Source: Clostridium sp. BSD9I1
GTDB taxonomy: Bacteria; Bacillota; Clostridia; Clostridiales; Clostridiaceae
Reading direction: 5' to 3'
NCBI RefSeq assembly: GCF_900185645.1
Contig: NZ_FYAM01000004.1
Coordinates: 124,001-188,000 of the forward strand
Length of the DNA: 64,000 bases
The notes under the pieces were generated by a model, which worked only from the letters and a program-made list of their open reading frames with translations, searched no databases and had not been told where the DNA came from. The stretch's first letter is position 1. Each line of letters begins with the position of its first letter. Position numbers and translations under genes: made by a program. Positions 1-8,237 of the stretch are shown here, piece by piece.

Positions 1-2
1 AA

Positions 3-1688
3 GGTGCTGAGGATATAATAAGTGAAGTAATATCTGATGAGGCTGAATATAGAAAGTGGATAAGAAACTTAGTAACTAGAGAAGGTTTTATAGAAACTAA
101 GGGAGAAAGTAATGAGCCAACTCCTTATGAAATGTATTACGAATATAAGGAAGCTGTGAGAAATATACCTTCTCATAGAATACTTGCAATAAATAGAGGA
201 GAAAAAGAAAAGGTTTTATCTGTAAAGGTAACAGTTGACCAAGAAAGAATAATACAGTATTTAAAGGGCAGAGTTTTAAAAGGAAATAAGAGTACAGATA
301 CATATCTTGAACACAGTGTAGAGGATTCCTTAAAAAGGCTTATATATCCTTCTATAGAAAGAGAAATAAGGTCAGACCTTACAAGTAAGGGAGAAGAAGG
401 AGCAATAAATATATTTAAAGCTAATTTAAAGGCACTTCTTATGCAAGCTCCTATAAAGGGTAAGGTAGTTTTAGGTTATGACCCTGGATTTAGAACAGGA
501 TGTAAAGTATCAGTTTTAGATGATACAGGAAAGTTTTTAGAAAAGGCTACAGTTTATGCCACAGCACCTCAAAATGATGTAGAAGGCTCTATAAAGGTTT
601 TGAAGGAGCTTGTATATAAACATAATGTAGACGTAATATCCCTAGGAAATGGTACTGCAAGCAGGGAGTCTGAAGAAGTTATAGGAAGACTTATAAAGGA
701 AGTAAAAGAAGAAAGGGGCAAGGATTTGTACTATGTGATAGTTTCTGAAGCAGGCGCGTCAGTATACTCTGCGTCAGAACTTGCAGCTAAGGAATATCCG
801 GATTTAGATGTTTCTATAAGAGGAGCTATATCTATAGGAAGAAGACTTCAAGATCCACTAGCAGAACTTGTAAAAATAGATCCTAAATCCATAGGAGTAG
901 GGCAGTATCAGCATGATGTAACTGCTAAAAAGCTAGATGAATCTCTAAAGGGAACAGTAGAAGATTGTGTTAATAATGTAGGTGTTGATTTAAATGTGGC
1001 TACTCCATCACTTTTATCTTATATTTCAGGAGTAAATTCATCAATAGCACAAAATATAGTGGCGTATAGAGAGGAAAATGGCAAGTTTAAAAGCAGAAAA
1101 GAGCTTTTAAAGGTAAAAAGACTTGGGGCTAAGGCTTTTGAACAATGTGCAGGATTTTTAAGGGTATTAGAAAGTAAGGAAGCACTAGACAATACCTCTG
1201 TGCATCCAGAATCATATGATGAAGCAAAAAATCTTTTAAAACTTCTTAATTATACTGAAGATGACTTAAAGAGTAAAAGACTTCAAGATATAGACAAAAG
1301 AGCAGAAGTTATCGGGATAGAACCTTTAGCAGAAAAGCTAAATATAGGAGTACCTACTTTAACTGATATAATAAAGGAACTTAAAAAACCAGGAAGAGAT
1401 CCAAGAGAAGAATTACCTAAGCCAATACTTAAGACTGGAGTTATTGATATAAATCAGCTAAAATCAGGAATGATGCTTATGGGAACAGTAAGAAACGTAG
1501 CAGACTTTGGTGCCTTTGTAGATATAGGAGTGCATCAAGATGGATTAGTTCATATAAGTCAGCTTTCTGATAACTTTGTAAAGCATCCTTTAGATGTAGT
1601 TAAGGTGGGAGATATCGTTCAAGTAAAGATATTAGAAGTGGATGAAAAGAGAAAGAGAATATCTTTAAGTATGAAGGACATGAATTAG
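3..1688 (+). CDS. tex: Tex-family S1 RNA-binding transcription accessory protein, 5'-truncated by window edge
   Basis: The reading frame is open from base 3, so the gene begins upstream of the window; 561 residues are visible against about 720 for full-length Tex, so roughly the N-terminal fifth is missing. Visible domain order is the end of the helical N-terminal part, a YqgF/RNase H-like core (VLGYDPGFRTGCK, near base 470), helix-hairpin-helix repeats (ISGVNSSIAQNIVAYR; VKRLGAKAFEQCAGFLR) and a C-terminal S1 domain (GTVRNVADFGAFVDIGVHQDG). Tex proteins bind nucleic acid and act in transcription and cell fitness in the cytoplasm; the exact role here is inferred from family. It stands alone: a promoter and an FMN riboswitch follow before the next gene. 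Family assignment is secure from the domain order. Confidence 0.95.
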   Translation, partial: GAEDIISEVISDEAEYRKWIRNLVTREGFIETKGESNEPTPYEMYYEYKEAVRNIPSHRILAINRGEKEKVLSVKVTVDQERIIQYLKGRVLKGNKSTDTYLEHSVEDSLKRLIYPSIEREIRSDLTSKGEEGAINIFKANLKALLMQAPIKGKVVLGYDPGFRTGCKVSVLDDTGKFLEKATVYATAPQNDVEGSIKVLKELVYKHNVDVISLGNGTASRESEEVIGRLIKEVKEERGKDLYYVIVSEAGASVYSASELAAKEYPDLDVSIRGAISIGRRLQDPLAELVKIDPKSIGVGQYQHDVTAKKLDESLKGTVEDCVNNVGVDLNVATPSLLSYISGVNSSIAQNIVAYREENGKFKSRKELLKVKRLGAKAFEQCAGFLRVLESKEALDNTSVHPESYDEAKNLLKLLNYTEDDLKSKRLQDIDKRAEVIGIEPLAEKLNIGVPTLTDIIKELKKPGRDPREELPKPILKTGVIDINQLKSGMMLMGTVRNVADFGAFVDIGVHQDGLVHISQLSDNFVKHPLDVVKVGDIVQVKILEVDEKRKRISLSMKDMN

Positions 1689-1711
1689 TTTATATTTTCT
1701 AAAAGTACCAG

Positions 1712-1740
1712 TTGAAAATTGTGACTATATAGAATATAAT
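1712..1740 (+). promoter_or_regulatory. sigma-A-type promoter of ribU
   Basis: TTGAAA at 1712-1717, a 17-base spacer and TATAAT at 1735-1740, about 40 bases upstream of the FMN riboswitch. Assigned by sequence only. Confidence 0.7.
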
Positions 1741-1778
1741 ATGATTATAATAAAAATTAATAAAAAAATTTAATTTTT

Positions 1779-1892
1779 ATCTTCAGGGCGGGGTGTGAGT
1801 CCCCACCGGCGGTAAAGCCCGCGAGCCGAAAGGCTGATTCGGTGTAATTCCGAAGCCGACAGTATAGTCTGGATGGAAGAAGGTATAATGGC
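1779..1892 (+). ncRNA. FMN riboswitch (RFN element)
   Basis: The conserved RFN core is readable: CAGGGCGGGGTGTGAGTCCC, then CCGGCGGTAAAGCCCGCGAG, GATTCGGTGTAATTCCGAAG and CCGACAGTATAGTCTGGATG. This class binds flavin mononucleotide. It lies just upstream of ribU and is followed by a terminator hairpin, so FMN is expected to switch off transcription of the riboflavin transporter. The match to the family consensus is very strong. Confidence 0.97.
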
Positions 1893-1906
1893 TTTAGCTA
1901 TTTGCG

Positions 1907-1941
1907 CCCTGATGTTATTTTGTTAGCATCAGGGATTTTTT
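1907..1941 (+). terminator. Intrinsic terminator of the FMN riboswitch expression platform
   Basis: Stem CCCTGATG (1907-1914) / CATCAGGG (1927-1934) followed by ATTTTTT. It sits between the FMN aptamer and ribU, as expected for transcription attenuation. Confidence 0.9.
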
Positions 1942-1988
1942 ATTATACCTAACCCAAAGAAGATATATAAAATTAGGAGGGTTAAAGT

Positions 1989-2603
1989 ATGAGAGACTTT
2001 AAATTGAACAAGCTTATTAAGATTTCATTATTAAGTGTTATTGCATTTTTAATTCAGTACATTGAATTGCCACTACCACTTTTCCCAGAGTTTTTAAAAA
2101 TTGATGCAAGTGATATACCTGCACTTTTAGGAGCTTTTGCATTAGGTCCTGTAGAAGGTGTAATTATAGAGTTATTCAAAAATATAATACATGGACTTAT
2201 GGGAACAAAGACAGCTTTTGTTGGAGAACTAGCTAACTTCCTAGTAGGAGGAGCTATGGTTTTTGTTGCAGGTTACATGTACAAATATAATAAATCAAAG
2301 AAGATGGCTGTAATGTCCTTATTAGTAGGTAGCATATTTATGTCTATAGTTGCTGGGGTTTTAAATTATTATTTATTCTTACCACTATATCAAAAGGTGC
2401 TTCATATTCCTATGGAAGCCTTTGTACAAATGGGAAGTGCAGTTAACCCAGCAATAAAGGATTTAAAGACATTTATATTATGGTCCATAGTGCCATTTAA
2501 CCTTATAAAAGGTGTTGTGGTATCAGCTATAACTCTTGGAATTTATAAGAGCGTATCACCACTAATTCACAGTGAGGCTAAAAAGGCAGCACGAAGTAAC
2601 TAA
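1989..2603 (+). CDS. ribU: Riboflavin ECF transporter substrate-binding subunit RibU
   Basis: A 204-residue polytopic membrane protein, normal length for an S component. The N-terminal half carries the RibU-type stretch FLKIDASDIPALLGAFALGP, and about six hydrophobic segments follow. S components bind the vitamin and pair with the EcfA/A'/T energising module, which is not in this window. The ATG is preceded by AGGAGGG at a suitable distance. The FMN riboswitch directly upstream supports riboflavin as the substrate. The gene is monocistronic and followed by a strong terminator. Confidence 0.93.
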   Translation: MRDFKLNKLIKISLLSVIAFLIQYIELPLPLFPEFLKIDASDIPALLGAFALGPVEGVIIELFKNIIHGLMGTKTAFVGELANFLVGGAMVFVAGYMYKYNKSKKMAVMSLLVGSIFMSIVAGVLNYYLFLPLYQKVLHIPMEAFVQMGSAVNPAIKDLKTFILWSIVPFNLIKGVVVSAITLGIYKSVSPLIHSEAKKAARSN

Positions 2604-2606
2604 TTT

Positions 2607-2655
2607 AAAATGGTAGTAATCTAGTAAAATCTAGATGCTGCCATTTTGTTTTTTA
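2607..2655 (+). terminator. Terminator downstream of ribU
   Basis: Long hairpin with arms AAAATGGTAG...ATCTAG and ATCTAGAT...CTGCCATTTT (2607-2646), followed by GTTTTTT. Confidence 0.85.
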
Positions 2656-2714
2656 TGTTATTTAGGTTTATTATAAGTCAATCGATAATAGGATAAAAAA
2701 GGTGGGTAGGATTT

Positions 2715-4322
2715 ATGGCTGGAATCTTAAATATAAACAGTAATTATAATATAAATTCAAGCAAAATCAAAGGGAAAATTTCTTTTGAAATAGGTCAGGT
2801 TTTTGCAGCAAGAATAGTATCTCTAGAAGAAACAGGGCAAGATATTTTATTAAAACTTTTAGACGGATGGCAATTTTCAGCTAAGCTTGAGAAGCCCTTG
2901 GAACTTATCCCAGAAGAACTAATAAAATTTAAAGTTGAAGGTTTTGAAGATGGGAAAATTAAGCTTAAAATTGTAAGGCAAGAAAGCCAAGGGGAGATCA
3001 TAGAGGATACTTCTTTGGAAAACTTTTTAAAGAATGAATGTTTAAATATAAAAAGGGAAAATTATGGACTTTTAAGGGATATGATAAAACATAATATACC
3101 TCTTACTAAAGAAAATATAATAAATATTATATCTATAGAGAGCTTTAAAGAAAATGCCAATAAGGATGAAAATTATATCGATACATTTATAAATAAGTAT
3201 TTATTAAATAAAAATATAAATCCTAGTTCAGCAGAAGGAAAAGGTGCAGTAGAAAATCTTAAAGTGTTTTTTAATAAACTTACAGAGCTAAACTCAAAAG
3301 AGATTATGACTTTTATAGAAAATAATATAGAATTAAGTTCTGAAAATATAGATAGTTTTAATAAGATATTCAAGGAAGAAGGCGCATCTGTCTATAATAT
3401 TATCAGGGAAGGTAATATATCTGAGGAAGATAGCATGCCTCAACAAAGTGGTGTATATAAGGAAAGTAATACATCTCAAGAACCTCCAAAGGGCAGTATA
3501 CTAAGTTTAAGAAAAGATGATTTTAGTGATCCAGTAGCAAAGGAGTTTAAAGATTTACCTAAAAGTTTAGTAAGTAATACAGAAAAAGACATAAAATTAA
3601 ATGAAATAGGATTAAATGAAAATGATGATGAAAATACTAAATTAGAGGATATCCGTAACCTAAATAAAAAAAATATAATGGAAGCTAAACCTGAAAATTT
3701 AATAATAGAGAAGGATGCAAATATAGAAAAAAAGTTAAATGAAAGTTTTAAGCACAAGGCCATGGAAATGTTATCTGATAAGGTAAAGCAAGATATAGAT
3801 ATGAAAACTGAGGAAATTAAAAATACAATAAGTTCTCTAATAAAAAACATTAAAGAAGAAAATATATTATCAGAAGGGAAAATAGTCGGGTTCTTAAAAC
3901 AGCATATAAATGATTTTAAAGTGTTTAACTCAGTATCTAATCAATATTATTACATGGATGTGCCTGTAAATGTGGATAATAGTAATTATGAATGTAAATT
4001 AATAATTAAGGATGAAAGAAAAAAGGGCAAAAAGATAGACAGTAAAAGCGTAAAAATAGCAGCATCCATTAATACTAAGAATATGGGAGAAGTAGATGCA
4101 TTTATAAGTGTCAATAATGCTAATATAGATATCAATATTAAATCTCAAAAGGAATTTATTAACTTGTTAAAGAATAATATAAATAGTATTTCAGAATCCT
4201 TAACAAATTTAAATTATAATATATGTATAACTGTAGATAAAAAGGAAGAAAAATTTGATATAATAAATTGTAGGGATTTTTTTGATGATAGCTTTTTAGG
4301 TAATGTAAATGCAAGGGTATAA
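2715..4322 (+). CDS. FliK-like (YlqG-type) protein of unknown function
   Basis: 535 residues, soluble, very Lys/Asn/Glu-rich, no signal peptide. The N-terminal ~100 residues (IGQVFAARIVSLEETGQDIL, then LIPEELIKFKVEGFEDGKIK) look like a small beta-rich domain; the middle (about 200-370) is low complexity and probably disordered; the C-terminal ~140 residues form a folded block resembling the C-terminal domain of flagellar hook-length protein FliK. The gene ends 20 bases before an FlhB-C-terminal-like gene, recalling the ylqG-ylqH pair of Bacillus subtilis (family knowledge). No other flagellar gene is nearby. I am fairly sure of the gene and of the pairing, but not of a function. A preceding GGTGGG at 2701-2706 supports the ATG start. 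Confidence 0.65.
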   Translation: MAGILNINSNYNINSSKIKGKISFEIGQVFAARIVSLEETGQDILLKLLDGWQFSAKLEKPLELIPEELIKFKVEGFEDGKIKLKIVRQESQGEIIEDTSLENFLKNECLNIKRENYGLLRDMIKHNIPLTKENIINIISIESFKENANKDENYIDTFINKYLLNKNINPSSAEGKGAVENLKVFFNKLTELNSKEIMTFIENNIELSSENIDSFNKIFKEEGASVYNIIREGNISEEDSMPQQSGVYKESNTSQEPPKGSILSLRKDDFSDPVAKEFKDLPKSLVSNTEKDIKLNEIGLNENDDENTKLEDIRNLNKKNIMEAKPENLIIEKDANIEKKLNESFKHKAMEMLSDKVKQDIDMKTEEIKNTISSLIKNIKEENILSEGKIVGFLKQHINDFKVFNSVSNQYYYMDVPVNVDNSNYECKLIIKDERKKGKKIDSKSVKIAASINTKNMGEVDAFISVNNANIDINIKSQKEFINLLKNNINSISESLTNLNYNICITVDKKEEKFDIINCRDFFDDSFLGNVNARV

Positions 4323-4342
4323 ACTATTTTGAGGTGAATGAT

Positions 4343-4609
4343 ATGGAAAAGAAGAGAAAGGCTGCTGCTTTAAGATATGAACAAAATTATGATGCACCTA
4401 TAGTAACAGCAGCTGGTATGGGGCATGTTGCTGATAAAATATTGGAAAAGGCAAAGGAAAATAGTGTTCCTGTAGTTTACGATGAAGAACTTGCCAATTT
4501 ACTTACTAATGTAGATGTAGGAGAATCTATTCCCTATGAGATTTATGATGTAGTAGCTAAAGTAATAGCCTATGTAATGGAGATGGATGGAACGTTAGAC
4601 GGAAGGTGA
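4343..4609 (+). CDS. FlhB C-terminal-domain-like protein (FhlB/YlqH type)
   Basis: 88 residues from the ATG at 4343, which has GAGGTG six bases upstream; an in-frame GTG at 4334 lies inside that ribosome site and is rejected. The protein corresponds to the cytoplasmic domain of FlhB/YscU type III export switch proteins (AAALRYEQNYDAPIV...GMGHVADKILEKA...VPVVYDEELANLL). FlhB cleaves itself at an NPTH motif; here the equivalent segment reads YDAPIVTA, so the autocleavage site is absent. The membrane part of FlhB is also absent. It lies 20 bases after the FliK-like gene and 4 bases before the phosphoesterase gene, so the three are probably co-transcribed. Its partner is inferred to be the export gate or the FliK-like protein. 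Confidence 0.85.
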   Translation: MEKKRKAAALRYEQNYDAPIVTAAGMGHVADKILEKAKENSVPVVYDEELANLLTNVDVGESIPYEIYDVVAKVIAYVMEMDGTLDGR

Positions 4610-4613
4610 GAAT

Positions 4614-5300
4614 ATGGCATTATATGCAATATCAGATTTACATTTGTCATTTGAAGCAGATAAGCCAATGGGCATATTTGGAGAGAAATGGATTAACCAT
4701 GAAGAAAAGATTAAAGAGAATTGGCTGGATACAGTAAATAATGAGGATACAGTTTTAATTGCAGGTGATATATCCTGGTCTATGAAAATGGAAGATGGTA
4801 AAATAGACTTAGAATGGATACATAACCTTCCAGGGAGAAAGATACTTATTAAGGGGAATCATGATTACTGGTGGACTAGTATATCAAAACTGAACAGTAT
4901 GTATCAGGATATGAAATTTATACAAAATAATTACTTTTCTTATGGGGAGTATGCTATTTGTGGTACTAGAGGATGGATTTTGCCTGAAGCGGATAAATTT
5001 ACAGAGCATGATAAAAAGATATATGATAGGGAACTTATAAGACTTAAGTTATCATTAGAGTCAGCTAAAAAGAGTGGATTTAATAAGTTTATAGTTATGA
5101 TACATTATCCTCCAATAATCAATAATTCAGTAGATGCAGGATTGTTAGAAATATTTAATGAGTATAGTGTAGATAAGGTAATATATGGTCATATCCATAA
5201 TGCGAATAAAGAAAGTCATTTTCAGGGAAAGATAGAGGAAATAGAATATAGTCTAACCTCGTGTGATTATTTGGATTTTGCTCCAGTAAAAATTTTATAA
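4614..5300 (+). CDS. Metallophosphoesterase (calcineurin-like)
   Basis: 228 residues with all metal-binding blocks of the calcineurin-like phosphoesterase fold: D8-L-H10 in ISDLHLS, GD in IAGDISW, GNHD followed by YWW, the H of MIHYPP, and GHIH near the C-terminus. No signal peptide or membrane segment, so cytoplasmic. It starts four bases after the FlhB-like gene, which suggests co-transcription, although no functional link is known. The substrate cannot be read from sequence; this subfamily is broadly conserved in Firmicutes as an uncharacterised phosphohydrolase. Confidence 0.88.
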   Translation: MALYAISDLHLSFEADKPMGIFGEKWINHEEKIKENWLDTVNNEDTVLIAGDISWSMKMEDGKIDLEWIHNLPGRKILIKGNHDYWWTSISKLNSMYQDMKFIQNNYFSYGEYAICGTRGWILPEADKFTEHDKKIYDRELIRLKLSLESAKKSGFNKFIVMIHYPPIINNSVDAGLLEIFNEYSVDKVIYGHIHNANKESHFQGKIEEIEYSLTSCDYLDFAPVKIL

Positions 5301-5310
5301 TTTTTACTGG
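5283..5310 (+). terminator. Hairpin overlapping the end of the phosphoesterase gene
   Basis: Perfect inverted repeat CCAGTAAAAATT/AATTTTTACTGG with a TTAT loop, spanning the stop codon. There is no long T tract after it, so termination is likely but not certain. Confidence 0.5.
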
Positions 5311-5318
5311 CTAAATTG

Positions 5319-5347
5319 TTGACAAATATATCGTAAAAACATAATAT
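5319..5347 (+). promoter_or_regulatory. Consensus sigma-A promoter of the ArsR/CoADR operon
   Basis: TTGACA (5319-5324), 17-base spacer, TAATAT (5342-5347). The separated inverted repeat TATCG (5329-5333) / CGATA (5358-5362) straddles the -10 box and is a weak candidate operator for the downstream ArsR protein. Confidence 0.8.
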
Positions 5348-5374
5348 ATAAATATAGCGATAGGGGGTATAAGA

Positions 5375-5659
5375 ATGAATAACTATAACGAGGAATTATT
5401 TAAGGAAAAGGCAGAACTCCTAAAGGCTCTTGCCCACCCTGTACGTCTTTGTATAGTAAAAGGACTTTTAGAAAATGGTGGTTGTAATGTAACACATATG
5501 CAGAATTGCTTAAACGCACCTCAATCTACCATATCACAACATCTGCAAAAGTTAAGAAGTTTAGGAATAATAAAAGGTGAACGAAATGGACTTGAGATAA
5601 ATTATACCGTGGCAAGCCCTTTAGTTAGGAAGTTAGTTGAAGCTTTATTTGAAGAATAA
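5375..5659 (+). CDS. ArsR-family winged-helix regulator
   Basis: 94 residues, typical for ArsR. The start LLKALAHPVRLCIVKGLLE and the recognition helix APQSTISQHLQKLRSLGIIKG are hallmark ArsR sequences. Cysteines are C26, C37 and C45. It lacks the usual metal-binding ELCVCDL motif, and its partner is a persulfide-handling enzyme, so I infer a thiol or persulfide sensor (as in the BigR/SqrR group) rather than a metal sensor. A good GGGGG ribosome site precedes the ATG. It is 18 bases upstream of the fusion flavoprotein gene and is probably its autoregulated repressor. Confidence 0.9.
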   Translation: MNNYNEELFKEKAELLKALAHPVRLCIVKGLLENGGCNVTHMQNCLNAPQSTISQHLQKLRSLGIIKGERNGLEINYTVASPLVRKLVEALFEE

Positions 5660-5677
5660 TTTTTATGGAGGTATTCT

Positions 5678-8188
5678 ATGAGTAAGAAGGTTTTAATAGT
5701 CGGAGGAGTTGCAGGTGGGGCATCTGCAGCAGCAAGACTTAGAAGATTAGATGAAGAAGCAGAAATTGTAATGTTTGAAAAAGGAGAGTATATTTCCTTT
5801 GCAAATTGTGGACTTCCATATCATGTTGGAGAAGCTATAAAGGAAAGAGAGAAGCTTATAGTGCAAACTCCAGAGGCAATGTCTGCAAGATTTAATATGG
5901 ATATAAGAACAGAAAGTGAAGTTGTAGAGATAGATGTAAAAAATAAAAAGGTTAAAGTAAAAGGTAAAAATAAAGGTGAATATGAAGAAACTTATGATTA
6001 TCTAATACTTTCACCAGGAGCAAAGCCTTTAAAGCCAACTATCGAAGGAATAGATAATGAAACAATATTTACATTAAGAAATATTCCGGATACAGATAAA
6101 ATTAAGGGTTATGTAGATAATAATAACATTAAAAATGCAGTGGTTATAGGTGGAGGATATATTGGGGTTGAGATGGCAGAAAATTTAACTCATAGAGGAG
6201 TTAAAACAGTACTAGTTGAAGCAGCGCCACACATCCTTGCACCTTTTGATTCTGAAATGGTCGCTTATGCAGAAAAAGAACTTCAAGAAAACGGGGTAGG
6301 ACTTGTGCTTGGAGATGGAGTAAAATCCTTTATGAAAGAAGGAGGAAGAACTTCAGTAGTACTTTCTAGTGGAAAGACATTAAAAGCTGACATGGTGGTA
6401 CTTTCAATAGGAGTAAGTCCGGACACTGGATTTTTAAAGGATAGTGGAATTGAATTAGGACCTAAGGGTCATATCATAGTAAATGATAATATGGAAACAA
6501 ATATTGAAAATGTTTATGCTGTGGGAGATGCCGTAGAAATAGTAGATTTTATAAATAAAAGTAAAGCGGCAATAGCTCTGGCAGGACCTGCTAACAAGCA
6601 AGGAAGAATAGCGGCAGATAATATTTCTGGTATAAAGTCAACCTTTAAGGGAACTCAAGGCACTGCAATTATAAAAGTATTTGATTTAACTGCAGCAAGC
6701 ACTGGAAATAATGAGAGAACACTACAAAAGTATAATATGCCATATAAGGTTGTATATGTTCATCCACAATCTCATGCATCATATTATCCAGGAGCTATAC
6801 CAATGTCTATAAAACTTATATTTAATGATGAAGGAAGAATACTTGGAGCTCAGGCCTGTGGATATGATGGAGTAGATAAGAGGATTGATGATATTGCCAC
6901 AGCAATAAGACTTAATGGAACTATATATGATTTAGCAGAGTTAGAACTTGCCTATGCGCCGCCATATTCTTCAGCAAAGGACCCAGTAAATATGGCAGGT
7001 TTTGTAGCAGAAAATGTACTTACAGGAAAGATAGAAATGGTATCCCCTTTTGATGTGGATAACAGAGATAAAAATAATGTTACTTTAGTTGATGTATCCT
7101 CAACTATTGAATTTAACAGTGGTAGTATAGAGGACTCTATAAATCTACCTGTAGACACTATAAGAGAAAACTTAGATAAGTTAGATAAAAATAAAGAAAT
7201 ATGGTTATATTGTAGAGTCGGCCTTAGAGGATACATTGCAGCAAGAATATTAAAAGCTCATGGATTTAATGCAAAAGATGTAGCAGGTGGATATAAGACC
7301 TATGAAATGATTAAGTTTAAACCAGACGATGTAGATGAAAGCGATTTTGAGAATAATACACATATGAAAATTAATAATACAAATAAAGGTGTGGATAATG
7401 TGAATATGTCTGAAAATAAAGTGATAAATCATCCACAGGAAGATTTACAAATAACTAAGGAAATAGATATATGTGGACTTAGCTGCCCTGGTCCATTGAT
7501 GCAGGTTAATGCAACAATGGGTGCAATGAAAGAGGGGGAAGTGCTAAAAGCTAAGGCATCTGATCCAGGTTTTTATGTGGACATTAAATCTTGGTGTCAA
7601 AGAACGAATAATACACTTTTAGACGCTAAAAAGGAAAAGGGTATGGTTACAGCAGTGATTAAAAAGGGTATTAATGAAAATGCAGTTAGTAGAGTAGAAA
7701 ACTTAACAATGCCATCTAAAGATAACAAGACTTTGGTTGTATTTAGTGGAGATTTGGATAAGGCTATTGCATCCTTTATAATAGCTAATGGAGCTGTTGC
7801 TATGGGCAAAAAGGTTACTATGTTCTTTACTTTCTGGGGATTAAATATACTAAGAAAGCATGAAAAGGTATCTGTAGCAAAAGGATTTATGGATAAGATG
7901 TTTGGAATGATGATGCCAAGAGGAAGCAGACGATTAAAGCTTTCAAACATGAACATGATGGGAATGGGAGCGAAGATGATAAGAAATGTTATGAAAAATA
8001 AAAATGTAAGCTCCTTAGAAGAATTAATTCAGTCAGCTATAGATAGTGGCATAGAAATAGTTGCATGTCAAATGTCCATGGACGTTATGGGAATAAAGCA
8101 TGAAGAACTTATAGATGGAGTTAAGATAGGTGGAGTAGGATATTACTTAGGAGAAGCTGAAGATTCAAACGTAAATTTATTTATATAA
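5678..8188 (+). CDS. CoA-disulfide reductase-like flavoprotein fused to rhodanese, TusA and DsrE domains
   Basis: 836 residues. Residues 1-445 are a pyridine nucleotide-disulfide oxidoreductase of the CoA-disulfide/persulfide reductase group: FAD site VGGVAGGASAAARLRR, single redox Cys C44 in FANCGLPYHVG, NAD site VIGGGYIGVEMAE. About 460-555 is a rhodanese domain with active-site C512 (LYCRVGLRG). About 590-670 is a TusA domain (C599-GLS-C603-PGP). About 685-836 is a DsrE/DsrE2-type domain (VFSGDLDKAIASF). The chain can therefore carry persulfide sulfur between several cysteines; the likely role is handling CoA persulfide, polysulfide or sulfide in the cytoplasm. Similar fusions are known in anaerobes; the physiological substrate is inferred. 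It follows the ArsR gene and ends in a terminator. Confidence 0.93.
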   Translation: MSKKVLIVGGVAGGASAAARLRRLDEEAEIVMFEKGEYISFANCGLPYHVGEAIKEREKLIVQTPEAMSARFNMDIRTESEVVEIDVKNKKVKVKGKNKGEYEETYDYLILSPGAKPLKPTIEGIDNETIFTLRNIPDTDKIKGYVDNNNIKNAVVIGGGYIGVEMAENLTHRGVKTVLVEAAPHILAPFDSEMVAYAEKELQENGVGLVLGDGVKSFMKEGGRTSVVLSSGKTLKADMVVLSIGVSPDTGFLKDSGIELGPKGHIIVNDNMETNIENVYAVGDAVEIVDFINKSKAAIALAGPANKQGRIAADNISGIKSTFKGTQGTAIIKVFDLTAASTGNNERTLQKYNMPYKVVYVHPQSHASYYPGAIPMSIKLIFNDEGRILGAQACGYDGVDKRIDDIATAIRLNGTIYDLAELELAYAPPYSSAKDPVNMAGFVAENVLTGKIEMVSPFDVDNRDKNNVTLVDVSSTIEFNSGSIEDSINLPVDTIRENLDKLDKNKEIWLYCRVGLRGYIAARILKAHGFNAKDVAGGYKTYEMIKFKPDDVDESDFENNTHMKINNTNKGVDNVNMSENKVINHPQEDLQITKEIDICGLSCPGPLMQVNATMGAMKEGEVLKAKASDPGFYVDIKSWCQRTNNTLLDAKKEKGMVTAVIKKGINENAVSRVENLTMPSKDNKTLVVFSGDLDKAIASFIIANGAVAMGKKVTMFFTFWGLNILRKHEKVSVAKGFMDKMFGMMMPRGSRRLKLSNMNMMGMGAKMIRNVMKNKNVSSLEELIQSAIDSGIEIVACQMSMDVMGIKHEELIDGVKIGGVGYYLGEAEDSNVNLFI

Positions 8189-8197
8189 TAATTTAAG

Positions 8198-8237
8198 AGG
8201 CATAAGATAAAGTTTATCTTATGCCTTTAGCTTTTTT
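8198..8237. terminator. Bidirectional terminator between convergent genes
   Basis: Stem AGGCATAAGATAAA/TTTATCTTATGCCT (8198-8226) between the plus-strand fusion gene and the minus-strand DUF2225 gene; a T run follows at 8231-8237 on the plus strand. Confidence 0.75.

Noticed and set aside
6952..7956. Minus-strand ORFs inside the CoADR fusion gene
   Set aside because: They have no ribosome sites or recognisable domains and mirror the codon pattern of the real gene.
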